A DNA stretch of 64,000 nucleotides from Micromonospora qiuiae (GTDB lineage Bacteria > Actinomycetota > Actinomycetes > Mycobacteriales > Micromonosporaceae). Position numbers and translations under genes: made by a program. Shown here piece by piece: positions 16,119 through 24,766 of this stretch. The notes under the pieces are model-generated. The model saw only the letters and a list, made by a program, of their open reading frames with translations. It was not told where the DNA came from and searched no databases. The stretch lies in the NCBI RefSeq assembly GCF_016863555.1, contig NZ_BOPC01000041.1:16397-80396 (forward strand), in the 5' to 3' direction. Each line of letters opens with the position of its first letter. Position 1 is the stretch's first letter.

Positions 16119-17610
16119 GCGCGACGCCGCCGAGCAGCTCGGCGGCGGCCCGGCCGGCGGCCCGGGTGGCGCCGTGGGTGGCCACGTGCACCCCGCCGAG
16201 GACGAGCGCCGGAACTCCCAGCTCCACCACGACCGCGTCGGGCCGCTCGGCCAGCGCCCGGTCGACGGCGGCCCGCATCCAGCCGTGCCGGTGCACGTCG
16301 CGGACGACCAGGACCAGCGGGCGTCCGGCGGCCCCGACGCTCGGGTCGGCGGGCACCGTGGCCTGGGTCCAGCGGACGCTGGTGGTGCCCGGCACAAGCG
16401 CGGCCAGCGGAGCAGCCACGCCCCAGGGGGTCGCCGTCCCGATCGCGATGTTGTGCGGCGGTTCGAACTCCACCACGTGCGGCGGAGCGGCCAGCGGCAG
16501 TGCCGTGGCGCCGTCGCCGGTGGCGGTGACCCGGATCGCGCGCCGCGCCGCCATCAGCCCGATTGCCGAACCGTCGCCGGCCGGGGTGCCTGCGGCATCG
16601 GCTCGGGCCGCGCGGGCGGCGGCCGTCCACGCCGCGAGCTGCCCGACCCGCTTCGCCGCCTCGGTCAGTCGCTCCTCCGGCAGTTCCCCGGCGACCACCG
16701 CCGCCACGATCTCGTCCCGCAGGTACCGTGCCGTCTCCTCGTCGGCGTGCTCCCCGCCGACGCAGATCGCGTCCGCCCCGGCGGCCAGCGCCCGCACCGC
16801 CGCACCGGCGAAGCCGTACCGGTCCGCGACCGCGCGCATCTCCACCGCGTCGGTCACCACCACACCGTCGAAGCCCATCTCCTCGCGGAGCAGGCCGCCC
16901 AGGATCCGCTCGCTCAGCGTGGCCGGCAGCCGGGGATCCAGCGCCGGCACCAGCAAGTGCCCGGTCATCACCGCCTGCACGCCCGCCGCGACGGCGGCCC
17001 GGAACGGGCCCAGTTCGACGGCGTGCAGCCGATCCCGGTCCGCGGTGATCCGGGGCAGGTCGTGGTGGGAGTCGACCCGGGTGTCGCCGTGGCCCGGGAA
17101 GTGTTTCGCGCAGGCGGCGACACCGGTCGACTGCAGGCCGCGCACCCAGGCGGTGGTGTGCCGGGCGACCAGTGCCGGCTCGGTACCGAACGAGCGGACG
17201 CCGATCACCGGATTGTCCGGGTTCGAGTTGACGTCGACGTCCGGCGCGTAGTTCAGGGTGATGCCGGCGGCGGCGAGTTCGGCGCCGAGGTCGCGGGCCA
17301 CCTCCTCGGTGAGCGCCGGATCGTCCACCGCGCCGAGGGCGAGGTTGCCCGGACGGGAGCTGCCCTGGCCCGACTCGATGCGGGTGACGTCGCCGGCCTC
17401 CTCGTCGATGGCGACGATCACATCGGGCCGCTCCGCGCGCAGTGCGGCGGTGAGCGCGGCCACCTGTGCCGAGTCGACGACGTTGCGGCTGAACAGCACC
17501 ACCGAGCCGAGCCCGTCGCCGAGCCAGCGGCAGACCCAGGCCGGTGGAACGGTGCCGACGAAGCCGGGCTGCAGGACCGCGGCGGCCAGCCTCGCCAGGT
17601 TTCCGTTCAA
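16102..17610 (-). CDS. Glycoside hydrolase family 3, beta-N-acetylhexosaminidase-like
   Basis: A 502-residue GH3 enzyme. KHFPGHGDTRVDSHHDLP, near the middle of the TIM barrel, is the signature of the NagZ-type beta-N-acetylglucosaminidases, including the catalytic His on the DSHHDLP loop. The nucleophile Asp is in VVTDAVEM. A C-terminal extension of about 160 residues resembles the second GH3 domain. No signal peptide is seen, so a cytoplasmic role in cell-wall muropeptide or chitin-sugar recycling is likely. Start TTG 17610 has GGGAG upstream; GTG/ATG options up to 17652 exist. Confidence 0.85.
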   Translation of the reverse strand: MNGNLARLAAAVLQPGFVGTVPPAWVCRWLGDGLGSVVLFSRNVVDSAQVAALTAALRAERPDVIVAIDEEAGDVTRIESGQGSSRPGNLALGAVDDPALTEEVARDLGAELAAAGITLNYAPDVDVNSNPDNPVIGVRSFGTEPALVARHTTAWVRGLQSTGVAACAKHFPGHGDTRVDSHHDLPRITADRDRLHAVELGPFRAAVAAGVQAVMTGHLLVPALDPRLPATLSERILGGLLREEMGFDGVVVTDAVEMRAVADRYGFAGAAVRALAAGADAICVGGEHADEETARYLRDEIVAAVVAGELPEERLTEAAKRVGQLAAWTAAARAARADAAGTPAGDGSAIGLMAARRAIRVTATGDGATALPLAAPPHVVEFEPPHNIAIGTATPWGVAAPLAALVPGTTSVRWTQATVPADPSVGAAGRPLVLVVRDVHRHGWMRAAVDRALAERPDAVVVELGVPALVLGGVHVATHGATRAAGRAAAELLGGVALSPGW

Positions 17611-17816
17611 TGCGCTCCCCCGTCTTCTCCGCCGCGCCGGCTTGCCCGCCACCCGGCGGTCAAGACATGGTCACACCGGGCCACCCAATTAGTCAATAAA
17701 CCTTACAGTTGCCTTGGGCGCGCTACCCCGCGACAGTGCGGGGTGCCTGCTGCTGCGTGTCGGCGCCCTGTAGCGCTCTATGGGTTTGTAGGGTGATCGG
17801 GTGAACTTTGCCCGCG

Positions 17817-18194
17817 CTGCGCAAGGCGTGGAACGCCGTGAAGGACGAGGTCGCGCCGTGGTGGCGGGAATGTTCCAAGGAGGCGTTCAACACCGGCCTG
17901 GACGCTCTGGCTCGTGGGTTGAAGAACTGACCGGCTGATCGTGGCCGACCGCTGGTACCCATCCTCGAAAACCTGTTCCGGCTGCGGCGCGCCGCACGCA
18001 ACCTCGCCGCACTCGCGACCGAGGTGGAGCCCGCCGGGAGTGGCCCGGTGGCAGGACGTGGAGCCGACCATAAGACCCGCGTACGCGGGCTGGTGGCTAT
18101 GAAGCGTCAACCCGGCACGGCGACCGCCGATCAGACCGGGACCGTCCCACCGCAAGGTAGGACTACCGATCACATGCTCACCAGAGCGCACTGA
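17817..18194 (+). pseudogene. TnpB (IS605/IS607-type) transposase-associated nuclease, decayed
   Basis: Three conserved pieces of a TnpB protein lie in order but in different frames. At 17817-17930 the frame reads LRKAWNAVKDEVAPWW then SKEAFNTGLDALARGLKN before a stop. At 17935-17990 it reads LIVADRWYPSSKTCSGCGA, the first half of the zinc ribbon. From 17991 to the stop at 18192-18194 the frame shifts to AARNLAALATEVEP and then GPVAGRGADHKTRVRGL, the usual TnpB C-terminus. About 125 of roughly 400 residues remain: the RuvC core and the second CxxC are deleted. It is not functional. No TnpA/serine recombinase or element ends were recognised. Confidence 0.75.
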
Positions 18195-18204
18195 AAGGTA
18201 ACGG

Positions 18205-18327
18205 ATGGACCCGCTGCTGCTGGCCGACGCGACGAGCCCGGCCGACATCCCCGGCGTACGCCTGCTCGGCCTGGTGGTCGGCGGCCTGCTGCTGCTCATC
18301 GCGATCCGGGCGATGTTCCGGCGCTGA
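18205..18327 (+). CDS. 40-residue single-helix membrane protein
   Basis: A short gene whose ATG follows AAAGG by 5-6 bases. The product starts MDPLLLADATSPADIPGV, followed by one strongly hydrophobic helix and a basic end, RAMFRR. The good ribosome site, codon positions rich in G/C at third place and clean helix topology argue that it is real. The function is unknown. It follows the TnpB relic by 10 bp and precedes the LLM gene by 73 bp. Confidence 0.65.
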   Translation: MDPLLLADATSPADIPGVRLLGLVVGGLLLLIAIRAMFRR

Positions 18328-18400
18328 GCCGTCCGGGGTGTGACCCACGCTCACCCGGGTACCGCCTGCGCGCAGGCACCACCACGGTGAGGGGTGAAAG

Positions 18401-19351
18401 GTGAAAATCGGCTACTTCCTGTCCACCGAGGAGTACCCGCCCGCCGAGTTGCTGGCGCAGGCGCGCGCCGCCGAACGGGCCGGGTTCCAGTCGCTGTGGA
18501 TCTCCGATCACTACCATCCCTGGATCGACGCGCAGGGGCAGAGCCCCTTCGTCTGGTCGATGATCGGCGCGCTCAGCCAGGCCGTCACGCTGCCGGTCAC
18601 CACGGCGGTGACCTGCCCGACCACGCGCATCCACCCGGCGGTGCTGGCCCAGGCGGCGGCGACCAGCGCGGTGCTGCACGGCGGACGGTTCGTCCTCGGG
18701 GTGGGCTCCGGCGAGGCGCTCAACGAGCACATCCTCGGCGACCCGTGGCCGCCGGCCGACACCCGGCTGGAAATGCTGGAGGAGGCCGTCGAGGTGATGC
18801 GGAAACTGTGGCGCGGACGCTTCGTCAACCACTACGGCCGCCACTACCGGGTGGAGCACGCGCGAATCTACACGCTGCCCGAGACGCCCCCGCCGATCTA
18901 CGTCTCCGCGTTCGGCCCCAAGGCGATCCGGCTCGCCGCCCGCATCGGCGACGGCTTCATCAACACCACGCCCGACGCCGAACTGGTACGCCGGTTCCGG
19001 GAGGAGGGCGGCGGTGACAAACCGTGCCAGGCCGGCTTCAAGGCCGCGTACGCGCCGACCGAGGAGGAGGGTGTACGGCTGGCGCACGAACGCTGGCCGA
19101 CCGAGGCGATGCCGGGCGAACTGGGGCAGGTGCTGCCCTCGCCACGGCACTTCGAGCAGGCCGCCCAACTGGTCGCCCCCGAGGCGATGCGCGAGCAGTT
19201 CGTCTGCGGCAGCGACGCCGAGGCGCACCTGGCGAAAATCGACGCGTACGCGAAGGCCGGCTTCGACGAGGTCTATGTCGCCAACACCGGACCGCACTGG
19301 CAGGGGCTGCTCGACCTGTACCAGCGCGAGGTGCTGCCCCGGATTCGCTGA
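18401..19351 (+). CDS. F420-dependent LLM-class oxidoreductase (TIGR03557/FGD-like)
   Basis: A 316-residue luciferase-like TIM-barrel flavin/F420 enzyme. MKIGYFLSTEEYPP, SLWISDHYHPW and LGVGSGEALNEHILG are the features of the F420-dependent glucose-6-phosphate dehydrogenase family and its TIGR03557 sister group. The latter fits better, because the FGD motif order is retained but the N-terminus differs. Start GTG 18401 is preceded by GAGGGG. It probably uses F420, a cofactor general in actinomycetes; the substrate is not known. Confidence 0.85.
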   Translation: MKIGYFLSTEEYPPAELLAQARAAERAGFQSLWISDHYHPWIDAQGQSPFVWSMIGALSQAVTLPVTTAVTCPTTRIHPAVLAQAAATSAVLHGGRFVLGVGSGEALNEHILGDPWPPADTRLEMLEEAVEVMRKLWRGRFVNHYGRHYRVEHARIYTLPETPPPIYVSAFGPKAIRLAARIGDGFINTTPDAELVRRFREEGGGDKPCQAGFKAAYAPTEEEGVRLAHERWPTEAMPGELGQVLPSPRHFEQAAQLVAPEAMREQFVCGSDAEAHLAKIDAYAKAGFDEVYVANTGPHWQGLLDLYQREVLPRIR

Positions 19352-19408
19352 ATCGGTTGCCGGCCGGCGGGTTTGGCCGCCGGAGCACCCGGGTACGTGC
19401 CGCCCTCG

Positions 19409-21040
19409 ATGAAGCTCACCACGCACTCGATGTCGTTGCGCCGCGCCGCGCGCAACCTGTTCGGTTGGAGCACGCTGCGCCCCAACCAACTGGCCGCCAT
19501 GCGGGCCGTGATGAAGCGGCGCGACGCCCTGGTGGTGCTGCCCACCGGCGCCGGCAAGTCGGCGATCTACCAGATCCCGGCCAGCCTGATCCCCGGCCCG
19601 ACGGTGGTGATCTCGCCGCTGCTCGCGCTGCAACAGGATCAGGTCGCGGCGCTCAACGAGCGGCAGCGACCGGAACTGCGGGCGGTCCGGATCTCCTCCG
19701 ACGAGGGGCCGGCCCAACAGGCCGAGGCGATCGCCGAGATCCGCGACGGACGGGCCGAATTCCTCTTCATCACCCCGGAGCAGTTGGCCAACCCGGACCG
19801 GCTGGCGGAGGTGCGCTCCCTCTCCCCGGCCCTGGTCGCGATCGACGAGGCACACTGCATCTCCGCCTGGGGGTACGACTTCCGCCCGGACTACCTGGCA
19901 CTCGGTCAGCTCGTCGAGGGCCTCGGCCGCCCGCCGGTGGTGGCGCTGACCGCCACCGCCTCCCCGCCGGTACGCGACGACATCATCGCCCGGCTGCGAC
20001 TGCGCCGGCCGGAGGTCGTGGTGTCCGGGCTGGACCGGCCCAACCTCTTCCTCGAGGTGACGCACTGCCCCACCGAGGACTACCGCTGGCGACGGCTGAT
20101 CGCGCTGCTGCGCGAGGACGAGCGGCCGGGCATCATCTACGTGCCCACCCGCCGGGCCGCCGAGGAACTGGCCGCCCGGCTCACCGAGGCCGGCTTCCCC
20201 GCCCAGCACTACCACGGCGGGATGTCGGCGGGCGCCCGCGCCCGGCTGCACGAGGACTTCCTCGCCGACCAGGTGCCGATCATGGTGGCGACCTCGGCGT
20301 TCGGCATGGGAATCGACAAACCGAACATCGCCTGGGTGGTGCACATGGCGCTGCCGGACTCCCCGGACAGATACTTCCAGGAGATCGGCCGCGCCGGGCG
20401 CGACGGCCAGCCGGCCCGCGTACTGCTGCTCTGGCAGGCCGAGGACGTCGGCCTGCAACGCTACTTCAGCGGCGGCCTGCCCGACGCCACCGAGCTGCGG
20501 GACCTGGCAGCGCTGCTGCGCCACGGCCCGAGCACCCGCAAGGAGTTACGCGAGACCACCGGACTCGGGCCCCGCAAGCTCGGGCAGTACCTCGCCCTGC
20601 TGGAACAGGTCGGCGCCGCCCAGCCCCGGGCGGGGCAGCGCGTGGGCGCCCCGCGCTACTGCCCCGCTCCGGTCGACGCCGCCGCGGCCGCCGTGGCGGA
20701 AGCCGAGCGCCGGCAGAACCTGACCCGGTCGCGGACCGACATGATGCGCGCCTTCGCCGAGACCACCGCCTGCCGAGGGCAGACGCTGCTGGCCTACTTC
20801 GGCGAGCAGATGAAGGGGACCTGTGCACACTGCGACAACTGCCACGCCGGCACAAGCGTCCCCGACGCCGGGGCGGTGGGGCCGTTCCCCGTACACAGCC
20901 AGGTCCGGCATCCGGAATGGGGCACCGGCCTGGTGCTCAGCTACGAGGAGGGTCGGATGACGGTCCTGTTCGACGAGGTCGGGTACAAGACCCTGTCGGT
21001 CAGCGTGGTGTCCGAGCAGGGGCTGCTGACGCTGCACTAA
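19409..21040 (+). CDS. recQ: RecQ-family ATP-dependent DNA helicase
   Basis: A 543-residue superfamily 2 helicase for DNA repair. Motif I LPTGAGKS, motif II DEAHCISAWGYDFRP (DEAH plus the RecQ aromatic loop), motif III TATAS, and motif VI QEIGRAGRDG. The zinc-binding region retains Cys residues in CAHCDNCHAG. There is a short C-terminal extension with PVHSQVRHPEWGTGLVLSYEEGRMTVLFD, the DUF3553-like/small beta domain of actinobacterial RecQ, and no HRDC domain. ATG 19409 is chosen; GTG 19397 or ATG 19430 are possible. Confidence 0.92.
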   Translation: MKLTTHSMSLRRAARNLFGWSTLRPNQLAAMRAVMKRRDALVVLPTGAGKSAIYQIPASLIPGPTVVISPLLALQQDQVAALNERQRPELRAVRISSDEGPAQQAEAIAEIRDGRAEFLFITPEQLANPDRLAEVRSLSPALVAIDEAHCISAWGYDFRPDYLALGQLVEGLGRPPVVALTATASPPVRDDIIARLRLRRPEVVVSGLDRPNLFLEVTHCPTEDYRWRRLIALLREDERPGIIYVPTRRAAEELAARLTEAGFPAQHYHGGMSAGARARLHEDFLADQVPIMVATSAFGMGIDKPNIAWVVHMALPDSPDRYFQEIGRAGRDGQPARVLLLWQAEDVGLQRYFSGGLPDATELRDLAALLRHGPSTRKELRETTGLGPRKLGQYLALLEQVGAAQPRAGQRVGAPRYCPAPVDAAAAAVAEAERRQNLTRSRTDMMRAFAETTACRGQTLLAYFGEQMKGTCAHCDNCHAGTSVPDAGAVGPFPVHSQVRHPEWGTGLVLSYEEGRMTVLFDEVGYKTLSVSVVSEQGLLTLH

Positions 21041-21087
21041 CCTGGGCCGGCCGCCTGCGGCGGCTCAACTAACCTGGGCCGGCCGCC
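21036..21087. repeat. 20-bp direct repeat spanning the recQ stop codon
   Basis: ACTAACCTGGGCCGGCCGCC occurs at 21036-21055, including the TAA stop of recQ, and again exactly at 21068-21087. The two are 32 bp apart start to start. It looks like a local duplication just 3' of the gene. Confidence 0.7.
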
Positions 21088-21138
21088 GCCGCGACGTGCG
21101 GCCGGCGAGGGTGGACGACGAGCGGGAGGGACACAGCC

Positions 21139-21642
21139 GTGATCGAAGAACCGGCGTACACCGGTTTCGGTTTCTCGGACGAGGAGTGGGGGCTGCTGGT
21201 CGGCCTGCCGCAGTCGGTGCTCACCGCGGCGAGCGCCGCCGAGTCCGACGGCACCCGGGCGACGAGGGCCGAGGGTGCCGCCGGCCTGGAGAGCATCTCG
21301 GCCGGGCGGGAGTCCGCCAGCCGGCTGGTGGCGGCCGTGGCCGGGGAAATCGTGCTCCGGGTGGGCGACCCGGAGGCCGGCGAGGAACTGCCGGTCATCG
21401 CACCCGAGGACCCCCGCGCCTATGCCGAGGACGTGCTCGCTCGGGCCAAGGAGGCCGCAGCGCTGCTGGCGGCCAAGGTGGACGAAGGCGAGGCCGGCGC
21501 GTACCGGCACTGGCTGGTGGAGATTGCCGAGCAGGTGGTTGGCGCAGCCAGCAGCGGCGGAATCCTCGGCCTCGGCGGCAGCACGGTCAGTCCCTCGGAG
21601 CGGCGCTTCCGCGACCGGCTGGCACAGGTCCTCAACGACTGA
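21139..21642 (+). CDS. Conserved hypothetical protein
   Basis: A 167-residue soluble, acidic, alanine-rich, mostly helical protein (EEWGLLVGLPQSVLTAASAAE at the start; RAKEAAALLAAKVDEGEAGAYRHWLVEIAEQVV in the middle; a Gly-rich GGILGLGGS loop; final RFRDRLAQVLND). I do not recognise a family with a known function. GTG 21139 has GGGAGG upstream. It stands alone, with a strong hairpin terminator right after it. Confidence 0.75.
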   Translation: MIEEPAYTGFGFSDEEWGLLVGLPQSVLTAASAAESDGTRATRAEGAAGLESISAGRESASRLVAAVAGEIVLRVGDPEAGEELPVIAPEDPRAYAEDVLARAKEAAALLAAKVDEGEAGAYRHWLVEIAEQVVGAASSGGILGLGGSTVSPSERRFRDRLAQVLND

Positions 21643-21648
21643 AGCGGT

Positions 21649-21676
21649 AGGGGCGGCGCCGGCCGGCGCCGCCCCT
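21649..21676. terminator. 28-bp perfect palindrome, bidirectional terminator
   Basis: AGGGGCGGCGCCGG is followed immediately by its exact reverse complement. It lies between the convergent hypothetical gene and the ABC permease gene. There is no U-tract, as is common for high-GC actinomycete terminators. Confidence 0.7.
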
Positions 21677-21698
21677 CATCTACGCGAGGGCTCTGCCG

Positions 21699-22463
21699 TC
21701 AGGCGATGCGGCGGCGGAACAGCACCGCGGAGAGCAGCACCGCGACCGCCAGGAGACCGAGGCACCAGGCCGCCGCCCGGGCCGGCGCGGAACCGACCGG
21801 GGTGTTCAGCAACAGCCCGCGCAGCGACTCGATCACCGGCGTGATGGGCTGGTGCTGCGCGAAGCCGCGCAGCCAGCCGGGCATGGTCTCCACCGGCACG
21901 AAGGCGCTGCTGGGATAGGGCAGGAACATCACCATGAAGGTGTATCCGTTGGCGGCCTCGGGAGTGCGGGCGAGCAACCCGAACGCCGCCGACAGCCAGG
22001 ACATCGCCAACAGGAACAGCAACAGCACTCCGGCGGCGGCCAGCCAGCGCAGCGGCTCGACGGCCGGCCGGAAGCCGATGGCGACCGCCACGCCCAACAC
22101 CAGCACGGTGGACACGATGTTGCGCACCATGCTCGCCACCACGTGCCCGCCGAGAATCGGCGTGGCGCCCACGTCCATCGTGCGCAGCCGCTCGATCATG
22201 CCATTGGTCAGATCCGTGGTCACGCTCACTGCGGTGCTGGCGGCGCCGAACCCGGCGCACAACAGCAACACGCCGGGAACCACATAGGTCACGTACGCCG
22301 AACCGGTCTGGATCGCCCCGCCGAAGAGGTAGACGAAGAGCAGCATCAGGATCACCGGCAGCAGCAGCGAGGTGAGTATCGCGTCGATGTTGCGCCGGGA
22401 CAGCCGGACGCAGCGACCGATCATCACTGCGGCATGGGTGGGACGCATCGCCAGCTCAGACAT
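21699..22463 (-). CDS. ABC-2 type transporter permease (DrrB-like)
   Basis: A 254-residue membrane protein with six predicted helices and the ABC-2 signature region around GMIERLRTMDV and PYPSSAFVPVETMPGWLRGFAQHQPITPVIESLRGLL, which is characteristic of daunorubicin-resistance DrrB permeases. It should form an exporter with the ATPase encoded immediately upstream; the two overlap by 8 bp. Expression is probably controlled by the divergent TetR gene. Confidence 0.92.
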   Translation of the reverse strand: MSELAMRPTHAAVMIGRCVRLSRRNIDAILTSLLLPVILMLLFVYLFGGAIQTGSAYVTYVVPGVLLLCAGFGAASTAVSVTTDLTNGMIERLRTMDVGATPILGGHVVASMVRNIVSTVLVLGVAVAIGFRPAVEPLRWLAAAGVLLLFLLAMSWLSAAFGLLARTPEAANGYTFMVMFLPYPSSAFVPVETMPGWLRGFAQHQPITPVIESLRGLLLNTPVGSAPARAAAWCLGLLAVAVLLSAVLFRRRIA

Positions 22464-23418
22464 TCGCCACCTCCCGCACGCCGGGCCCCGGACGGTCGGT
22501 GAGGGCGAGGAAGACGTCGTCGAGGGTTGCCTCCCGGACGTTGAACCGGACCACCCCGCGCCGGTCCGGATCGACCTCGTCGAGCAGGCTGCGTACCTGT
22601 GGCGCGCTGCCGTCGGTGGCCACCGACAGTTCCCGCCGGGCCGGCTCGCGGTGGGTCACCCGCTCGTTCAGCCGGCGTGCCGCCTCGGCGAAGCTGGCCG
22701 CGTCGCGCCAGGTCAGCTCCAGCCGCTGCGCGCCGAACCGGCGCTTGAGCTCGGCGGCCGTCCCCTCGGCGGCGAGCCGCCCACCGTGCAGCACCGCGAT
22801 CCGATCGGCGAGGCGGTCGGCCTCCTCCAGGTACTGCGTGGTGAGCAGCACGGTCACCCCGGCCCCGGCCAGTTCACCGATCAGCTCCCACAGCCCCTGC
22901 CGGCTGCGCGGATCCAGGCCGGTGGTGGGCTCGTCCAGGAAGATCACCGACGGCGTGCCGACCAGACTCGCCGCCAGATCGAGGCGACGCCGCATACCGC
23001 CGGAGTACGTCACCACCCGTCGGCCAGCGGTGTCGGTCAGGTCGAAGCGTTCCAGTAGCGCGGCGGCGCGGTCGCGGGCCGCCCGCCCGGAGAGCCCGGC
23101 GAGCCGGGCCAGCATGATCAGGTTCTCCGCGCCGGTCTGCTCGTCATCGAGGGCCGCGTGCTGGCCGGCGAGGCTGATCGTCCGGCGTACCCGCCGCCGG
23201 TCGCGCACCACGTCGTGGCCGGCGACCCGGACGCTGCCCGAGTCCGGCCGGGTCAGCGTGGCCAGGATCCGCACCGTGGTGGTCTTGCCGGCGCCGTTCG
23301 GGCCGAGCAGGGCGTGCACCCCGCCGCTCGGCATCCGCATGGACAGCCCGTCGAGGACGACGAGATCAGCGAAGGATTTGCGCAGGTCGACTAGTTCGAC
23401 CGCGGGGGGTTCGAGCAC
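22456..23418 (-). CDS. ABC transporter ATP-binding protein (DrrA-like)
   Basis: A 320-residue ATPase: Walker A GPNGAGKTTT, Q-loop SLAGQHAALDD, signature YSGGMRRRLDLA, Walker B VIFLDEPTTGLDP, H-loop LLTTQYLEEADRLADRI, and a C-terminal DrrA-type extension. It powers export of a hydrophobic drug-like compound through the partner permease. GTG 23418 has AGGGAG at 7 bases; the in-frame ATG at 23493 would overlap the operators and the divergent promoter and is rejected. Confidence 0.93.
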   Translation of the reverse strand: MLEPPAVELVDLRKSFADLVVLDGLSMRMPSGGVHALLGPNGAGKTTTVRILATLTRPDSGSVRVAGHDVVRDRRRVRRTISLAGQHAALDDEQTGAENLIMLARLAGLSGRAARDRAAALLERFDLTDTAGRRVVTYSGGMRRRLDLAASLVGTPSVIFLDEPTTGLDPRSRQGLWELIGELAGAGVTVLLTTQYLEEADRLADRIAVLHGGRLAAEGTAAELKRRFGAQRLELTWRDAASFAEAARRLNERVTHREPARRELSVATDGSAPQVRSLLDEVDPDRRGVVRFNVREATLDDVFLALTDRPGPGVREVANV

Positions 23419-23436
23419 AGTTGGACTCCCTAATCT

Positions 23437-23451
23437 GCGTACGGCATACGC
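23437..23451. promoter_or_regulatory. Probable TetR operator 1
   Basis: GCGTACGGCATACGC is a palindrome of form GCGTA-N5-TACGC. The same form recurs at 23458-23472, with centres 21 bp apart (two helical turns), in the 95-bp gap between the ABC exporter operon and the divergent TetR gene. Confidence 0.65.
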
Positions 23452-23457
23452 TCTAAT

Positions 23458-23472
23458 GCGTAGACGATACGC
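23458..23472. promoter_or_regulatory. Probable TetR operator 2
   Basis: GCGTAGACGATACGC, of the same GCGTA-N5-TACGC form as the site at 23437-23451. The spacer sequences differ while the arms are identical, which is what selection for a dimeric regulator would leave. Confidence 0.65.
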
Positions 23473-23513
23473 AGAAGCTAGGATGATCGTCAAGAACGGC
23501 CCTGGGAGGCGAA

Positions 23514-24293
23514 GTGGGCGACCCCGACGGCGACCTGCCGAACGGCTTCGAGCTGCCCGAGAACGTGGCGCTCGCCTGGGGGCTGCGCGACCGCCCGTCC
23601 CGGGGCCCGAAGCGCAGCCTCAGCCTGGAGCAGGTGGTCGCCACCGGCATCCGAGTGGCCCAGGCCGACGGGCTCTCCGCCGTGTCGATGAGCCGGGTCG
23701 CCAGCGAGTTGGGCGTCGGCACCATGTCCCTCTACCGGTACGTACCGACCAAGCACGATCTGCTCGACCTCATGGCCGACACCGCGTACGGGCCACCACC
23801 CCCACCGCGCGCCCCCGGCGAGGGCTGGCGGCCGGCGCTGGTCCGCTGGGCCGAGGGGAACCTCGCCGCGCTCCGCCGCCAACCGTGGATCCGGCACGTG
23901 CCGATCGGCGGCCCACCGATCAACCCGAACGCGGTGCGCTGGATGGAGTACGGCTTCCTCGCGCTGCGCGGCACCGGACTGCGCGCCACCGAGCGGATCT
24001 CCACCATCCTGCTGGTCAGCGGGTACGCGCGCAGCTGGGCCACGACCACCGGCGACGCCGCCGAGGCCGCCGCCCGGACCGGGCTGACGCCGGACGAGGC
24101 GAGTCAGCGCTACTGGCAGCAACTGGGCGTGCTCACCGCAACCGGCCCGTACCCGGCCATCCACGAACTGATGGCCGAGATGGGCGAGGACGAGGAGACC
24201 GACGAGGCGGAGTGGCGGTTCGGGCTCGACCGGATCCTCGACGGCATCGAGGCGCTGATCCGGGCCCGCGCCGCAGGCCAGACGCAGCCGTGA
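23514..24293 (+). CDS. TetR-family regulator with TetR_C-type ligand domain
   Basis: A 259-residue repressor. The N-terminal HTH spans about residues 35-80 (VVATGIRVAQADGLSAVSMSRVASELGVGTMSLYRYVPTKHDLLDLM split over the recognition helix). The C-terminal domain, with GFLALRGTGL and ALIRARA, fits the tetracycline-repressor C-terminal class. GTG 23514 has GGGAGG at 5 bases. It is divergent from the drrAB-like exporter and likely represses it and itself through the paired palindromes, being released by the exported compound. Confidence 0.9.
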   Translation: MGDPDGDLPNGFELPENVALAWGLRDRPSRGPKRSLSLEQVVATGIRVAQADGLSAVSMSRVASELGVGTMSLYRYVPTKHDLLDLMADTAYGPPPPPRAPGEGWRPALVRWAEGNLAALRRQPWIRHVPIGGPPINPNAVRWMEYGFLALRGTGLRATERISTILLVSGYARSWATTTGDAAEAAARTGLTPDEASQRYWQQLGVLTATGPYPAIHELMAEMGEDEETDEAEWRFGLDRILDGIEALIRARAAGQTQP

Positions 24294-24766
24294 GGCCGCG
24301 CTGCCGCGCCCGGCCGACCTCGGCAGCTCACGGGTGGGCGGCGCGGGATGCGGCATCTCGTGCGCAGACCACGAGTTGCGGCGTCCTGCGGCTCAATTGA
24401 GGGGGATCACCCTGGTCACGGTCTCCTATGACGAGGGACGTGCGCCGAAGTACCCCGGATGCGCGACCGTTCAGCCCCTCGCAGGCGACCTCAGGCGCCT
24501 CGGTCGCCCCGGTGCACCCACCACTTGAGCCCAAGGGGTCGGGGCACCACCATCACGGCGAAACGGCGATGATCAAGCGCCTGGGTCGGGCGATCAGGCC
24601 GCCGGGCGCAGACGCGGAACAGGGCCTGCGATAGCGTGCGCGGCTCAGCTCGACAGCAGCTGAATCCGGCCCTACTGACCTTCGGGCAGTATTCCTGGCC
24701 GGCGTGTCGGCACCGATCGTACCGGCGCCGACTCCCGGCCGGAGCGACCCGGACACGTCGCGTGGC
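24294..24766. other. Gene-free interval with degenerate repeat motif
   Basis: This 473-bp stretch between the convergent TetR and topoisomerase IB genes holds no credible gene. At about 24342-24385 it contains GATGCGGCATCTCGTGCGCA and then CACGAGTTGCGGCGTCCTGC, close to the units of the array at 58481-58655. Confidence 0.5.

Noticed and set aside
17723..18299. Two minus-strand ORFs of 92 and 173 codons
   Set aside because: They are antisense to the TnpB relic and the 40-residue gene; the plus strand has recognisable TnpB blocks, so these are shadows.
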